Translations under genes and position numbers: made by a program | Assembly (NCBI RefSeq): GCF_016775155.1 | Contig: NZ_JAEUGD010000058.1 | Span: forward strand, 261,733 to 325,732 | DNA: 64,000 nucleotides | Origin: Fulvivirga marina | GTDB lineage: Bacteria > Bacteroidota > Bacteroidia > Cytophagales > Cyclobacteriaceae | Direction of reading: 5' to 3' | In this document: piece by piece, positions 40,518-49,520 of the stretch | Position numbering within the stretch: position 1 is the stretch's first letter | Layout of the letters: each line of letters begins with the position of its first letter | The notes under the pieces: generated by a model | Seen by the model: the letters and a program-made list of their open reading frames with translations, nothing else | What the model was told of the DNA's origin: nothing | Databases searched by the model: none

Positions 40518-42440
40518 TTGAAACACACATTTAAACATATTGCTCTCTGTATATTGCTGCTTTCAGTCTCCCAGGCAGCTACTGCCCAACTGAGCAATAA
40601 AGGTTATTTTACTGTTAATGAAGACCGTGGGTGCAATCCGCTCACGGTAACTATTTCCCTTACTGCAAGTGCTCCATGCACCTGTTTTGTTGGTGCATGT
40701 CCTTGTAATATAGATTACGATGGCGATGGCACATATGAAGACCCTTTACCCAGCCCTGACCCGTATACATATACTTTTTCAGAAGCTGGAATATATCAGA
40801 TCGAAGTGCTTTTTCAGGGAGGGTCAGCTCAGGACTTTATCACTATTGAAGTGGCAGAGAACACTCCTCCGAATTTCGATATTTACTCATGTTCAGGTGA
40901 GCGGGTGGTTATTAACATTAATGACGACAGCTTCGAAAATTATGTAATCGACTACGGTGATGGTAACACCGAAACTGTACCTCGTGGAGCGGCAAATCCG
41001 CAACATACGTACGCCGACAATTTGCAAAAAACAATTTCCATAAGAGGCTTGAATAATAGCGCTGAGGATAACTGTAATTCATTTAACAATACCGTGGTAC
41101 CGCTCAATACTATTCCGGCTGCTGACATTACAGCTCTGGAAATGCTTGATATGAACACCCTCGTACTGGAATATAGTTTACAACCTGATATATTATACGA
41201 GTTACAAATATCGCCTTCGGGAAATTCCAACTTCAGCCTGCTTAAAAAGCCAGTGGATGAAACAACTGTAAAAGATACTATAAGAAACCTCAATCTGGCT
41301 GATGCTTTCTATTGCTTCCGGATGGCCTCCATTGATCCATGCTCCAATACAGTCGCCGCATATTCCAATGAAATCTGTAGTATTGATCTTGATTTGATCA
41401 TAGAAAGTGATGTAAATAAGCTATCCTGGCAAACCGGTAATGTCGCCAGTTTTGATATTATACGTACTGGGGAAGATCCTTTGAATTACAACAATCGCCC
41501 TGGAGCGGAAAGAGTCTTTGATGACTCCAATGTACAATGCGATACAGAATATTGCTATACCCTGATAGGCAGGTATTCGAATGGAGCAACGACAACATCT
41601 CTCGAGCAATGTGGGCTAGCCTTCAGTTCTATCCCTCCGGATCAAATAAGAAATATTTCTACACAGGTTTCCGACAATATCATCGACCTGCTCTGGGAAG
41701 CACCAACCAATCAGAATGTAACGGAGTATCAACTCAAAAGGAGTAATACGACCAGTGGGTTTATCCCGGTTGGTGCCAACAATACAAATGAGTTTCAGGA
41801 CACAGGAGTTTCAACATCTCAACAGTCCTACTGCTATGAGATTGCTTCTACAGACGACTGTGGCAACAAAAACCCTCAAAGTATTGTAGCATGCTCCATC
41901 CTACTTAACGGGGTTGCCCAAAACGACAATACGATCAACTTGAGCTGGAATCAATATCAAGGATGGGAAAACGGCGTAGCCGGTTATGTGGTACAAAAAT
42001 CTTATCCAAGTGGTGCCGCATCACAAACTAATACCAACACGAACTCACTGACCGATGTTGACAATAATAACAGTGAGCAGGTTGTATTATACCAGATAAT
42101 TGCCCAACCCAATCAGGCCGGCATACCTAATTCAACCTCTAATACCGTTGCTATTATTAAGCCTGTTAACATCTATTATCCAAATGCATTTACTCCTGAT
42201 GGTAACAACAGAAATGAGGTCTTTAAGATCAATGGAAGGTTTATCATCAGCTATGAACTAAATATTTTCAACCGCTGGGGTGAATTAATATTTACATCAG
42301 ACAACATGGATGAAGGGTGGGATGGTACTATGAATGGGAAAACACTACCACTTGGCACTTATGCATTTATCGCTAAAATGCAGGATATGGCAGGCAGAGA
42401 TATAACCAGAACAGGCACAATATTACTTTTGCGCAATTAA
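40518..42440 (+). CDS. Secreted protein with PKD/FN3-like repeats and T9SS type B (CHU_C) sorting domain
   Basis: A 640-residue exported protein that starts with TTG, three bases after the hutH stop codon. No upstream ATG exists in frame, and the signal peptide (KHIALCILLLSVSQAATAQ) immediately follows. The N-terminal region has a PKD-like fold (NIDYDGDGTYEDPLPSPDPY, then EAGIYQIEVLFQGG) with an unusual cluster of four cysteines (CTCFVGACPC). The middle consists of FN3-like domains with paired cysteines. The C-terminal 90 residues are the gliding-motility-associated/CHU_C domain: YYPNAFTPDGNNRNEVFKI, IFNRWGELIFTSDNMDEGWD, LPLGTYAFIAKM. The protein is therefore likely delivered to the surface by type IX secretion, with a structural or adhesive role. 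Confidence 0.85.
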   Translation: MKHTFKHIALCILLLSVSQAATAQLSNKGYFTVNEDRGCNPLTVTISLTASAPCTCFVGACPCNIDYDGDGTYEDPLPSPDPYTYTFSEAGIYQIEVLFQGGSAQDFITIEVAENTPPNFDIYSCSGERVVININDDSFENYVIDYGDGNTETVPRGAANPQHTYADNLQKTISIRGLNNSAEDNCNSFNNTVVPLNTIPAADITALEMLDMNTLVLEYSLQPDILYELQISPSGNSNFSLLKKPVDETTVKDTIRNLNLADAFYCFRMASIDPCSNTVAAYSNEICSIDLDLIIESDVNKLSWQTGNVASFDIIRTGEDPLNYNNRPGAERVFDDSNVQCDTEYCYTLIGRYSNGATTTSLEQCGLAFSSIPPDQIRNISTQVSDNIIDLLWEAPTNQNVTEYQLKRSNTTSGFIPVGANNTNEFQDTGVSTSQQSYCYEIASTDDCGNKNPQSIVACSILLNGVAQNDNTINLSWNQYQGWENGVAGYVVQKSYPSGAASQTNTNTNSLTDVDNNNSEQVVLYQIIAQPNQAGIPNSTSNTVAIIKPVNIYYPNAFTPDGNNRNEVFKINGRFIISYELNIFNRWGELIFTSDNMDEGWDGTMNGKTLPLGTYAFIAKMQDMAGRDITRTGTILLLRN

Positions 42441-42566
42441 AATATTTAAAATATCAATCAATGTTTTGAAATTGATATTATCCAATACATTTTTGCGATC
42501 CGATTTATGAAACTCTTACCTATAAACAAAGGTTTTATATAACTTACTCATCTAAATTTATAAGCT

Positions 42567-42899
42567 ATGTTTGACATGATGAAGATGATGGGCAAAATGA
42601 AAGAGGTGCAAGCCAAAGTCAAAGAAGCCCAGGAGAATCTAGTCCATATTAAAGTAACAGGAGAATCTGGCGGTGGAATGGTAAAGGCTACTGTCAACGG
42701 TAAAAAAGAAGTGATCAACCTGGATATAGATCAGGACCTGGTAAAACCTGAAGACAAAGAAATGTTGCAGGACCTCGTAGTAGCCGCTGTAAACAAAGCT
42801 CTACAAGAGGCTGAAGTACTTGCCAAAGAAGAATTAAAAAAGAGTACCGAGGGCATGCTCCCTAATATCCCTGGCCTTGACTTGGGCGGATTGGTCTAG
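42567..42899 (+). CDS. YbaB/EbfC-family nucleoid-associated protein
   Basis: A 110-residue protein matching the YbaB/EbfC DNA-binding family. It has a methionine-rich helix at the start (FDMMKMMGKMKEVQAKVKEA), the central TGESGGGMVKATVNGKKEV (about 30-50), which is the family signature, and INLDIDQDLVKPEDKEML. The C-terminus ends with a short glycine-rich tail. It binds DNA as a dimer and may affect gene expression or repair. In many bacteria it neighbours dnaX and recR; here it is instead followed at once by a glycosyltransferase gene with no gap (TAG then ATG). Confidence 0.92.
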   Translation: MFDMMKMMGKMKEVQAKVKEAQENLVHIKVTGESGGGMVKATVNGKKEVINLDIDQDLVKPEDKEMLQDLVVAAVNKALQEAEVLAKEELKKSTEGMLPNIPGLDLGGLV

Positions 42900-43928
42900 A
42901 TGGAAAAAACCGCCATTGTTATTCTTAATTATAACGGAGAGGGTTATCTCCGTCAGTTTCTTCCCTCTGTAATTACTCATAGCGCCGGTTGTCGCATCAT
43001 AGTGGCGGATAACTGTTCAACGGACAATTCTGTTGACTATGTCAGCAAGAATCACCCGTCTGTTGAGATAATAAAATTGCCAGTCAATGGCGGTTATAGT
43101 TTAGGTTATAATGAAGCCCTTCGACAAGTTGAAACTCAATATTATGTATTGCTCAACTCTGATGTTGAGGTAACAGATAATTGGGTTATACCTATAATCA
43201 ACATGATGGACGATGACCCGAACATCGCAGCAGCTCAACCCAAGATACTGTCCTATCACCAAAAATCAGAATTCGAATATGCAGGGGCTGCCGGGGGATT
43301 TATTGATACGCTAGGCTACCCTTTTTGTAGAGGTCGAATATTTAACACTCTGGAAAAAGATTCAGGGCAATACAACGATACCAAGCAGATATTCTGGGCA
43401 ACCGGGGCATGCTTATTTATACGCTCTGAAATTTTCCATAAACTAGAAGGATTCGACCCTGACTTTTTTGCACACATGGAGGAGATAGATCTCTGCTGGC
43501 GAATCAATAGCTCAGGACATAAAGTAATGTACAATGGCAGCAGCACGGTATATCACGTTGGTGGTGGCACATTACACAAATCCAACCCTCGTAAGACATA
43601 CCTCAACTTCAGAAACGGGCTTTCCCTCATATATAAAAACTATAGTACACTTGAGCTATATATTAAAATGCCATTACGGATAACGCTGGATGTTATAGCT
43701 TCAGTTAAGTTCATGCTTTTTGACTCCTTTGCCGACGGAGCCGCTGTAATCAGGGCTCATTTAGACTTTTTGAAAGACCTAAAAAGAAACTACAAAAAGC
43801 GAAGAGCCGTTCAGCAAAAGAAAATCAGACAGGTCGAAACTATCTACAGAGGCTCTATAGTCTTTGAGTATTTTATAAAGGGAAAAAGGAAGTTTGAAGC
43901 CCTAAAAATGTGCCGGAACAATCAATAA
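42900..43928 (+). CDS. GT2-family glycosyltransferase, rhamnosyltransferase-like
   Basis: A 342-residue GT-A fold transferase. The nucleotide-binding core is TAIVILNYNGEGYLRQFLPS (4-23), then IIVADNCSTDNSVDYVS. The DXD-like motif appears in LLNSDVEVT near 84-92. ATGACLFIRSEIFHKLEGFD and FFAHMEEIDLCWRINSSGHK are the acceptor-side conserved blocks seen in rhamnosyltransferases. It has a basic, possibly membrane-associated C-terminus (KRNYKKRRAVQQKK). It begins immediately after the ybaB stop codon and is therefore probably co-transcribed. It may act in cell-envelope glycan synthesis, apart from the locus at 1-11 kb. Confidence 0.88.
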   Translation: MEKTAIVILNYNGEGYLRQFLPSVITHSAGCRIIVADNCSTDNSVDYVSKNHPSVEIIKLPVNGGYSLGYNEALRQVETQYYVLLNSDVEVTDNWVIPIINMMDDDPNIAAAQPKILSYHQKSEFEYAGAAGGFIDTLGYPFCRGRIFNTLEKDSGQYNDTKQIFWATGACLFIRSEIFHKLEGFDPDFFAHMEEIDLCWRINSSGHKVMYNGSSTVYHVGGGTLHKSNPRKTYLNFRNGLSLIYKNYSTLELYIKMPLRITLDVIASVKFMLFDSFADGAAVIRAHLDFLKDLKRNYKKRRAVQQKKIRQVETIYRGSIVFEYFIKGKRKFEALKMCRNNQ

Positions 43929-44140
43929 TACCACACAGAATTTTTTCTGCGCCGAAGGTGCTTTCTTATGTTCATAATGAATGCCATCGCCAGATAAATG
44001 ATAAGAGGCGAACCGAATGTGAGGAATGAAGCATATATAAAATACAGTCTGATACTGGAGCTTGCAATCCCTAATTTCTCCCCCATCCTTGAACACACTC
44101 CGAAGGCATACTTCTCAAAAAAATGCTGTAACTTTTTCAT
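43922..44140 (-). CDS. PspC-domain protein
   Basis: A 72-residue protein. FGVCSRMGEKLGIASSSIRLYF is the PspC domain opening, with a following hydrophobic helix pair (YASFLTFGSPLIIYLAMAF) and a basic C-terminus (RKHLRRRKNSVWYY). PspC-type proteins respond to envelope stress in enterobacteria; here no other psp gene is visible. Its 3' end overlaps the convergent GT2 gene by seven bases. Confidence 0.82.
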   Translation of the reverse strand: MKKLQHFFEKYAFGVCSRMGEKLGIASSSIRLYFIYASFLTFGSPLIIYLAMAFIMNIRKHLRRRKNSVWYY

Positions 44141-44298
44141 TTTGAGGCCTTTTAAATATGGAAAAAACGCATCCTAATAAATAAATACGTCACTTAATCC
44201 TTATTATTGTGTGACTTACCGACAAATATGCGCCTTTACAAATATAATAAGCATATTATCAAAAGTCACTTAGTTATTTCTTATTTTTTTTAACTATT

Positions 44299-44329
44299 AT
44301 TGCATTAATTATTATAACCTATAATTTTG
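44299..44329 (+). promoter_or_regulatory. Strong Bacteroidota-type promoter of the OmpA/TPR lipoprotein gene
   Basis: ATTG at 44299-44302, a 19-base spacer, then TAATTTTG at 44322-44329 (TAnnTTTG). It matches both halves of the Bacteroidota consensus. The predicted transcript start is near 44335, giving a leader of about 34 bases before the ATG at 44369. Confidence 0.62.
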
Positions 44330-44368
44330 ATATCCTAAAATTCAACCAGACATTAAAAAACGAAACCA

Positions 44369-46141
44369 ATGAGAAAATTATTCTACGCTATAGCTTTGTT
44401 TGGAGTGTTATCCCTTTCAGGTTGTGCGCTCAACCAAATGGTTAAAATGGCGGAGGACCAGAACTTAACCGTTACTCCCAATCCATTGGAGGTACACGCA
44501 GACACAGTTGCTTTTGAAATGTCAGCTAACCTTCCTGTAAAAATGCTTAAGAAAGGAAAGGTATATTCTATCAATTCTTTCTACAAGCATGGAGATAACG
44601 AAATTGCGCTTGAACCAGTTCAATTTAAAGCTGAAGATTATCCAAATGCTAACGAACAGCAGCCCAAACAAACTAAAGAGTATGCCTTTGCTTATGCACC
44701 ATCGATGAAAACTGGTGCTCTTCAGGTTCAGGGAGTTGCTTCTGATCCTAAAAACGGAAAAAATAAAGAAACCCCAAGAATGGACGTTGCTCCAGGTGTG
44801 ATCACTACATCTAAATTGGTAGAGCCTGTATACTTCGCTGCTTATGCAGACCATGGCTACAACAACCAAGAAGAGTTAATCCCCACAAGAGTAAATTTCT
44901 ACTTTGATCAAGGAAGCCCTGTTCTAAAATATTCAGAGAGAAGAAGTGACCGAGGTGGTAAGCTTTCTGCTTACATCGCTGAGAAAAACGCTACAAGAAC
45001 TGTAACTATCACTGGTACTCACTCTCCTGAAGGTGCTGAAAGAATTAACTCAAAGCTTGCTAAGCAAAGAGCTGAAGCTATCCAGAGTTTTTACCAAAGA
45101 GAAATGAGAAAATACGACTACAAAGGATTAGCTGATTCTATCAAGTTCATTGCCAAAGATGTTGTTGAAGACTGGGGTGTATTCAAAGATTCATTAGCTA
45201 CTTATGAAGGTATCACTTCTGAAGAAAAGTCAGCTTACCTTGATATCGTTAACGGTCCTGGTACTTATGAGTCTCAAGAAGATGCTCTTCATAACTTACC
45301 TACCTATAAGAAAGTTTTCAAAGAATTGTACCCTAAATTGAGGGTTGCAAAAACAGAGATCCTTACTGTAAAAGAGAAGAAAACAGATGCTGAAATCTCA
45401 GTATTAGCTAAGCAAATAGTTGATGGTACTGCTTCTGCAGATACTCTTTCTGAAGAAGAATTAATGTACGCTGCTACTTTAACCCCTTCACTTCAGGAAA
45501 AAGAAGCTATCTTCAAAGCTGCTACTAAAAAATCTGATAGCTGGAATGCTCACAACAACCTTGCTGCTGTTTACATTGCAATGGGTATGGAAGGTGATAA
45601 AGATAAGTATGCTGACATGGCTATGACTCAGTTGGAAATCGCTGCTAACAAGAAAGAAGCTGCTGAGGTACACGCTAATATAGCCACTGTTGAAATGATG
45701 AAAGGTAATGCTTACAAAGCTTACTCTCACTTACAAAAAGCTAACTCTATGAGCCCAAGCAACGAGCTTACTCAAGGTATCAGCGGAGTTCAAGGATCTG
45801 CAGAGATCATGATGGCGAAATACAACGAAGCTGTTTCTTCTACTTCAAACGCAGAAGACAACGCAACTAACCTTTTTAACAAAGGTCTTGCTCAGCTTTT
45901 AAATAAAGATTACCAAAACGCTCTTAACTCTTTCAAAGAAGCTACTGAAAAAGATAGTAATATGGCTATCGCTTTCTATGGTGCTGCTATCGCTAGTGCT
46001 CACCTGGGTAATGAAAGTGATGTGTATGCTAATCTTGAAAAAGCAGTTGCTGCTAACCCTGAGTTGAAAAGCAAAGCGTTGGAAGATCTTGAATTCGCTT
46101 CTTACGTAACTAACGAGCAATTCAGAAATATCCTGAAATAA
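44369..46141 (+). CDS. OmpA-like, TPR-containing outer-membrane lipoprotein, probably abundant
   Basis: A 590-residue lipoprotein with a clear lipobox (LSLSGCALNQ), C19 lipidated. Residues 20-200 are a beta-rich region (KVYSINSFYKHGDNEIALEP, PVYFAAYADHGYNNQEELIP). An OmpA-like domain follows: VNFYFDQGSPVLKYSERRS at about 172-190, then TVTITGTHSPEGAERINSKL and KQRAEAIQSFYQ. The C-terminus (about 370-580) has TPR-like helices (KSDSWNAHNNLAAVYIAMGM, NLFNKGLAQLLNKDYQNALN, MAIAFYGAAIASAHLGNESD). Codon use is strikingly biased (many GCT, AAC, TCT), unlike its neighbours, and the gene has a consensus promoter and a perfect terminator, so I infer very high expression. Likely an outer-membrane structural protein bridging to peptidoglycan. 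Confidence 0.78.
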   Translation: MRKLFYAIALFGVLSLSGCALNQMVKMAEDQNLTVTPNPLEVHADTVAFEMSANLPVKMLKKGKVYSINSFYKHGDNEIALEPVQFKAEDYPNANEQQPKQTKEYAFAYAPSMKTGALQVQGVASDPKNGKNKETPRMDVAPGVITTSKLVEPVYFAAYADHGYNNQEELIPTRVNFYFDQGSPVLKYSERRSDRGGKLSAYIAEKNATRTVTITGTHSPEGAERINSKLAKQRAEAIQSFYQREMRKYDYKGLADSIKFIAKDVVEDWGVFKDSLATYEGITSEEKSAYLDIVNGPGTYESQEDALHNLPTYKKVFKELYPKLRVAKTEILTVKEKKTDAEISVLAKQIVDGTASADTLSEEELMYAATLTPSLQEKEAIFKAATKKSDSWNAHNNLAAVYIAMGMEGDKDKYADMAMTQLEIAANKKEAAEVHANIATVEMMKGNAYKAYSHLQKANSMSPSNELTQGISGVQGSAEIMMAKYNEAVSSTSNAEDNATNLFNKGLAQLLNKDYQNALNSFKEATEKDSNMAIAFYGAAIASAHLGNESDVYANLEKAVAANPELKSKALEDLEFASYVTNEQFRNILK

Positions 46142-46165
46142 AGATTAGGTTATTAAAATTATTGG

Positions 46166-46197
46166 AAGCCCTGAAGAAATTTCTTCAGGGCTTTTTT
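46166..46197 (+). terminator. Perfect terminator of the OmpA/TPR lipoprotein gene
   Basis: A 14-base-pair perfect stem (46166-46179 with 46180-46193) ending in a six-T tract, 24 bases after the stop codon. Confidence 0.93.
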
Positions 46198-46270
46198 ATT
46201 TTATGATAATGCGTTTTGTGGTTAATGCTGCGAATGCTATTTTTACAAACCAATTTTTAAACCCGATAAA

Positions 46271-47248
46271 ATGAGAGAAATACAATTTAGAGAAGCCTTA
46301 GGCGAAGCCATGAGCGAAGAAATGCGCAGAGATGACAAGGTATTCCTGATGGGTGAGGAAGTAGCAGAATACAATGGCGCATACAAAGTAAGCCAGGGCA
46401 TGCTTGACGAATTCGGACCAGAGCGTATAATTGATACACCAATCGCTGAGCTTGGTTTTGCAGGTATTGGTGTTGGTGCTGCCATGAATGGCCTTCGCCC
46501 TATTATTGAATTCATGACATTCAACTTCTCTCTGGTAGCCATAGACCAGGTAATCAACAGTGCCGCAAAGATGATGTCTATGTCTGGAGGACAATTTCCT
46601 ATGCCAATTGTATTTCGAGGCCCAACCGGTAACGCAGGTATGCTAAGTTCTCAGCACTCACAAAACTTTGAGAACTGGTATGCTAACTGCCCGGGATTAA
46701 AGGTGGTTGTTCCATCAAACCCATACGATGCCAAGGGCTTACTCAAATCTTCTGTACGTGACAATGATCCTGTGATCTTCATGGAATCTGAGCTTATGTA
46801 CGGTGACAGAGCAGCGGTACCTGAGGGCGAATACCTCATTCCAATCGGTACAGCTGACATCAAAAGAGAGGGTACTGATGTAACCATTGTTGGCTTTGGT
46901 AAGATCATGAAAGTGATCATGGAAGCTGCTGAAGAAGCTGCTAAAAACGATATATCTGTAGAGGTAATCGACCTACGAACAGTTCGTCCTATTGACTATG
47001 CTACAGTAGTTGAATCAGTGAAGAAAACTAACAGATTAGTAATTGTAGAAGAGGCATGGCCATTAGCTGCTATTAGTTCAGAAATCACTTACCATGTGCA
47101 AAAACATGCGTTTGACTATCTGGATGCTCCTATTCATCGCATCAATAGCATGGACGTACCGTTGCCATATGCACCAACACTTATTGATGCTATACTGCCT
47201 AGCGTAAAGAGGACACTGGAAGCTGTAAATGCAGTTCTTTACAGATAA
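46271..47248 (+). CDS. pdhB: Pyruvate dehydrogenase E1 component, beta subunit
   Basis: A 325-residue thiamine-diphosphate-dependent E1 beta subunit. Conserved segments are FREALGEAMSEEMRRDDKVF at the N-terminus, GEEVAEYNGAYKVSQGM with the ThDP-contacting glutamate, TPIAELGFAGIGVGAAMNGL, and VFRGPTGNAGMLSSQHSQNF, followed by the C-terminal transketolase-like domain (VTIVGFGKIMKVIMEAAEEA). It would pair with an E1 alpha subunit encoded elsewhere to decarboxylate pyruvate. A branched-chain 2-oxo acid dehydrogenase role cannot be fully excluded. A GNAT acetyltransferase gene follows after 22 bases. Confidence 0.9.
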   Translation: MREIQFREALGEAMSEEMRRDDKVFLMGEEVAEYNGAYKVSQGMLDEFGPERIIDTPIAELGFAGIGVGAAMNGLRPIIEFMTFNFSLVAIDQVINSAAKMMSMSGGQFPMPIVFRGPTGNAGMLSSQHSQNFENWYANCPGLKVVVPSNPYDAKGLLKSSVRDNDPVIFMESELMYGDRAAVPEGEYLIPIGTADIKREGTDVTIVGFGKIMKVIMEAAEEAAKNDISVEVIDLRTVRPIDYATVVESVKKTNRLVIVEEAWPLAAISSEITYHVQKHAFDYLDAPIHRINSMDVPLPYAPTLIDAILPSVKRTLEAVNAVLYR

Positions 47249-47270
47249 TTAAGCCTGAATTGCCACTTTA

Positions 47271-47870
47271 ATGACACCTACTTCAGGTCAATCAAGTTTT
47301 CCAAAAGGGCAAAAGAAAACTGACGCTTTACTTATAGAAAGCGAAAGGCTAATCATACGGAATCTTCAGGTCAATGACCTGAAGAACTTCCTTAACTACC
47401 GTACAGACCCAGAGGTTTGCCGCTACCAGGACTGGGAAGTACTTAATGACGAGTTTGCACGTAATTTCATCGATGAACAGCAGCACAAATCGCTTGACGA
47501 TCTTGATGAATGGATACAACTTGGCATTGAACTAAAAAGTGAAAAGCAGCTAATAGGAGACTGCGCTATTAAACGCCATGATAGAAATGGCTCTATTGTT
47601 GAAATAGGATATGCCATTAGCCCCGCATACCAGCGTAGAGGCTATGCACATGAAGCCGTCAACCAACTCATCCGGCACCTCTTCACAGAACATGGAGTTC
47701 ACCGTATAACAGCTCGCTTAGATCCTAGAAATGAGAGCTCCCTTGCCTTACTTAACCGCCTAAACTTTACACAGGAGGGACATTTCAGAAAGTGTTTTTA
47801 CGACGAGTTTGACAAAGACTGGGTGGACGAAATCATGTTTGCTTTACTGAAAGAGGACTACCCCATATAG
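47271..47870 (+). CDS. GNAT-family N-acetyltransferase (RimJ-like)
   Basis: A 199-residue GNAT enzyme. After a 25-residue leader it has SERLIIRNLQVNDLKNF (23-39), EIGYAISPAYQRRGYAHEAV with the acetyl-CoA pyrophosphate loop Q-R-R-G-Y, and HRITARLDPRNESSLALLNR, the RimJ/RimL-type block. It acetylates a protein N-terminus, an amino acid or a small molecule; the substrate is unknown. It is co-directional with pdhB, 22 bases downstream. Confidence 0.88.
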   Translation: MTPTSGQSSFPKGQKKTDALLIESERLIIRNLQVNDLKNFLNYRTDPEVCRYQDWEVLNDEFARNFIDEQQHKSLDDLDEWIQLGIELKSEKQLIGDCAIKRHDRNGSIVEIGYAISPAYQRRGYAHEAVNQLIRHLFTEHGVHRITARLDPRNESSLALLNRLNFTQEGHFRKCFYDEFDKDWVDEIMFALLKEDYPI

Positions 47871-47960
47871 TCATTGCCCTTTCTAAGAAAGCTGAAATTA
47901 CACAAAATTTAAGGGTATCTGCATAATAGACCGCCCCTAATCTATTCACCGAGATCTCAC

Positions 47961-47990
47961 AAAAAAGGCCAGAACCACTGGTCCTGACCT
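47961..47990 (-). terminator. Terminator of ffh
   Basis: On the minus strand an 11-base-pair stem with two G-U pairs (47980-47990 with 47966-47976) and a three-base loop precedes six T residues. It lies 25 bases downstream of the ffh stop codon. Confidence 0.85.
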
Positions 47991-48015
47991 CTATATTTAA
48001 ACTTGAATTAATTCC

Positions 48016-49347
48016 TTATCTGCCAAATGGATTAAGTGCAGCCAATCCTTTTTTACCACCTCCCATTTTATTCATGGTCTTCATCAGCTTTTTCATATCA
48101 TTAAATTGCTTCAGCAAGTTATTTACTTGCTGCACTGATGTGCCACTACCATCGGCAATTCTTTTCCTTCTGCTTCCGTTAATTAGCTCAGGACTTTCTC
48201 GCTCTTCCATCGTCATGGAGCGTATAATAGCCTCAATAGGTTTAAAAGAGTCATCGTCCACATCTATACCTTTTAAAGCTTTCCCCATACCTGGGATCAT
48301 TCCCATCAGATCTTTGATGTTACCCATTTTTTTGATCTGCTCTAACTGAGACAGAAAGTCATTAAAATCAAACTGATTTTTACGGATCTTCTTGTTTAAT
48401 CTGCGTGCTTCCTCCTCATCAAAAGTCTGCTGTGCTTTCTCTACTAATGAAACAACATCACCCATACCAAGGACTCTGTTCGCCATCCTATCCGGGTGAA
48501 ATTTATCAATAGCATCCATTTTCTCACCGGTACTGATAAACTTGATGGGTTTATCTACTACCCTGCGGATTGAAATAGCTGCACCACCACGGGTATCACC
48601 ATCGAGTTTGGTAAGTACCACACCATCAAAATTCAACCTATCGTTAAATGCTTTGGCCGTGTTTACCGCATCCTGACCAGTCATCGAATCCACTACAAAT
48701 AATGTCTCCGATGGGTTCAGTGCCTCTTTAAGCTTAGAAATCTCATCCATCATTGCCTCATCCACGGCCAAACGACCAGCGGTATCGACTATGACTATTT
48801 TCTTACTATTATCTTTAGCATGTTTGATGGCATTATTGGCAATCTTAACAGCATCTTTATTTTCAGGTTCTGCATATACCTCAACACCTATTTGCTCACC
48901 AAGAACCTTCAACTGGTCGATCGCAGCCGGACGATAAATATCGCATGCAGTTAACAACACTTGTTTGCCTTGCCCTTTCAGGTAACTGGCCAGTTTTCCG
49001 GAAAAGGTCGTTTTACCAGAACCCTGAAGACCAGATATCAAGATAACAGATGGGTTTCCATCCAGTTTGATATCCTGATGGGTACCCCCCATGAGCTCTG
49101 TCAGCTCATCATTTGTAATTTTAGTTAAAAGCTGTCCTGGAGATACCGCAGTAAGCACATCACGCCCCAGCGCTTTTGCTTTGATATCATCAGTAACTTC
49201 CTTGGCTACTTTATAGTTAACATCGGCATCGATTAAGGCTCTTCGTATTTCCTTAACCGTTGTTGCTACGTTAACCTCAGTAATACTTCCCTGCCCTTTT
49301 AAGGTCTGAAAGGCCTTTTCTAACTTAAAACTTAAATTATCAAACAT
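48016..49347 (-). CDS. ffh: Signal recognition particle protein Ffh
   Basis: A 443-residue SRP54 GTPase that binds signal sequences of inner-membrane proteins and 4.5S RNA. The NG domain shows SGLQGSGKTTFSGKLA at 105-120 (P-loop), DTAGRLAVDE at 188-197 and TKLDGDTRGG at 246-255. The methionine-rich M domain follows (FNDFLSQLEQIKKMGNIKDL, MGMIPGMGKALKGID, SRRKRIADGSGTSVQQVNNL). The protein ends at a GGGKKGLAALNPFGR tail. Length is normal. A -7 promoter box lies at 49370-49377. Confidence 0.97.
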   Translation of the reverse strand: MFDNLSFKLEKAFQTLKGQGSITEVNVATTVKEIRRALIDADVNYKVAKEVTDDIKAKALGRDVLTAVSPGQLLTKITNDELTELMGGTHQDIKLDGNPSVILISGLQGSGKTTFSGKLASYLKGQGKQVLLTACDIYRPAAIDQLKVLGEQIGVEVYAEPENKDAVKIANNAIKHAKDNSKKIVIVDTAGRLAVDEAMMDEISKLKEALNPSETLFVVDSMTGQDAVNTAKAFNDRLNFDGVVLTKLDGDTRGGAAISIRRVVDKPIKFISTGEKMDAIDKFHPDRMANRVLGMGDVVSLVEKAQQTFDEEEARRLNKKIRKNQFDFNDFLSQLEQIKKMGNIKDLMGMIPGMGKALKGIDVDDDSFKPIEAIIRSMTMEERESPELINGSRRKRIADGSGTSVQQVNNLLKQFNDMKKLMKTMNKMGGGKKGLAALNPFGR

Positions 49348-49369
49348 ATCTATTCAGTATTATAGGCTG

Positions 49370-49377
49370 CAAAATTA
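49370..49377 (-). promoter_or_regulatory. -7 box of ffh
   Basis: Reads TAATTTTG on the minus strand, an exact TAnnTTTG, 22 bases upstream of the ffh ATG. No convincing -33 element at the usual distance. Confidence 0.42.
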
Positions 49378-49520
49378 ATGATTCCATAGGTTATAATGAA
49401 AAAGGATTGAATCTTTTGCTTCAAATAAACCGCTCTACCTCCAGAAATGGCTTTACGCTTCAATAACGAATATTTATTAAAGTTTTTTTGTACCTTGGGA
49501 CTTTTAAACTCTTTAAAAAA

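Noticed and set aside
42451-42480. A 9-base-pair hairpin after the T9SS type B gene
   Set aside because: AT-only stem with a long loop and no T tract; too weak to call a terminator.
45488-46120. Minus-strand Ser/Phe-rich frames
   Set aside because: They arise opposite the codon-biased OmpA/TPR gene and have no independent start, promoter or family.
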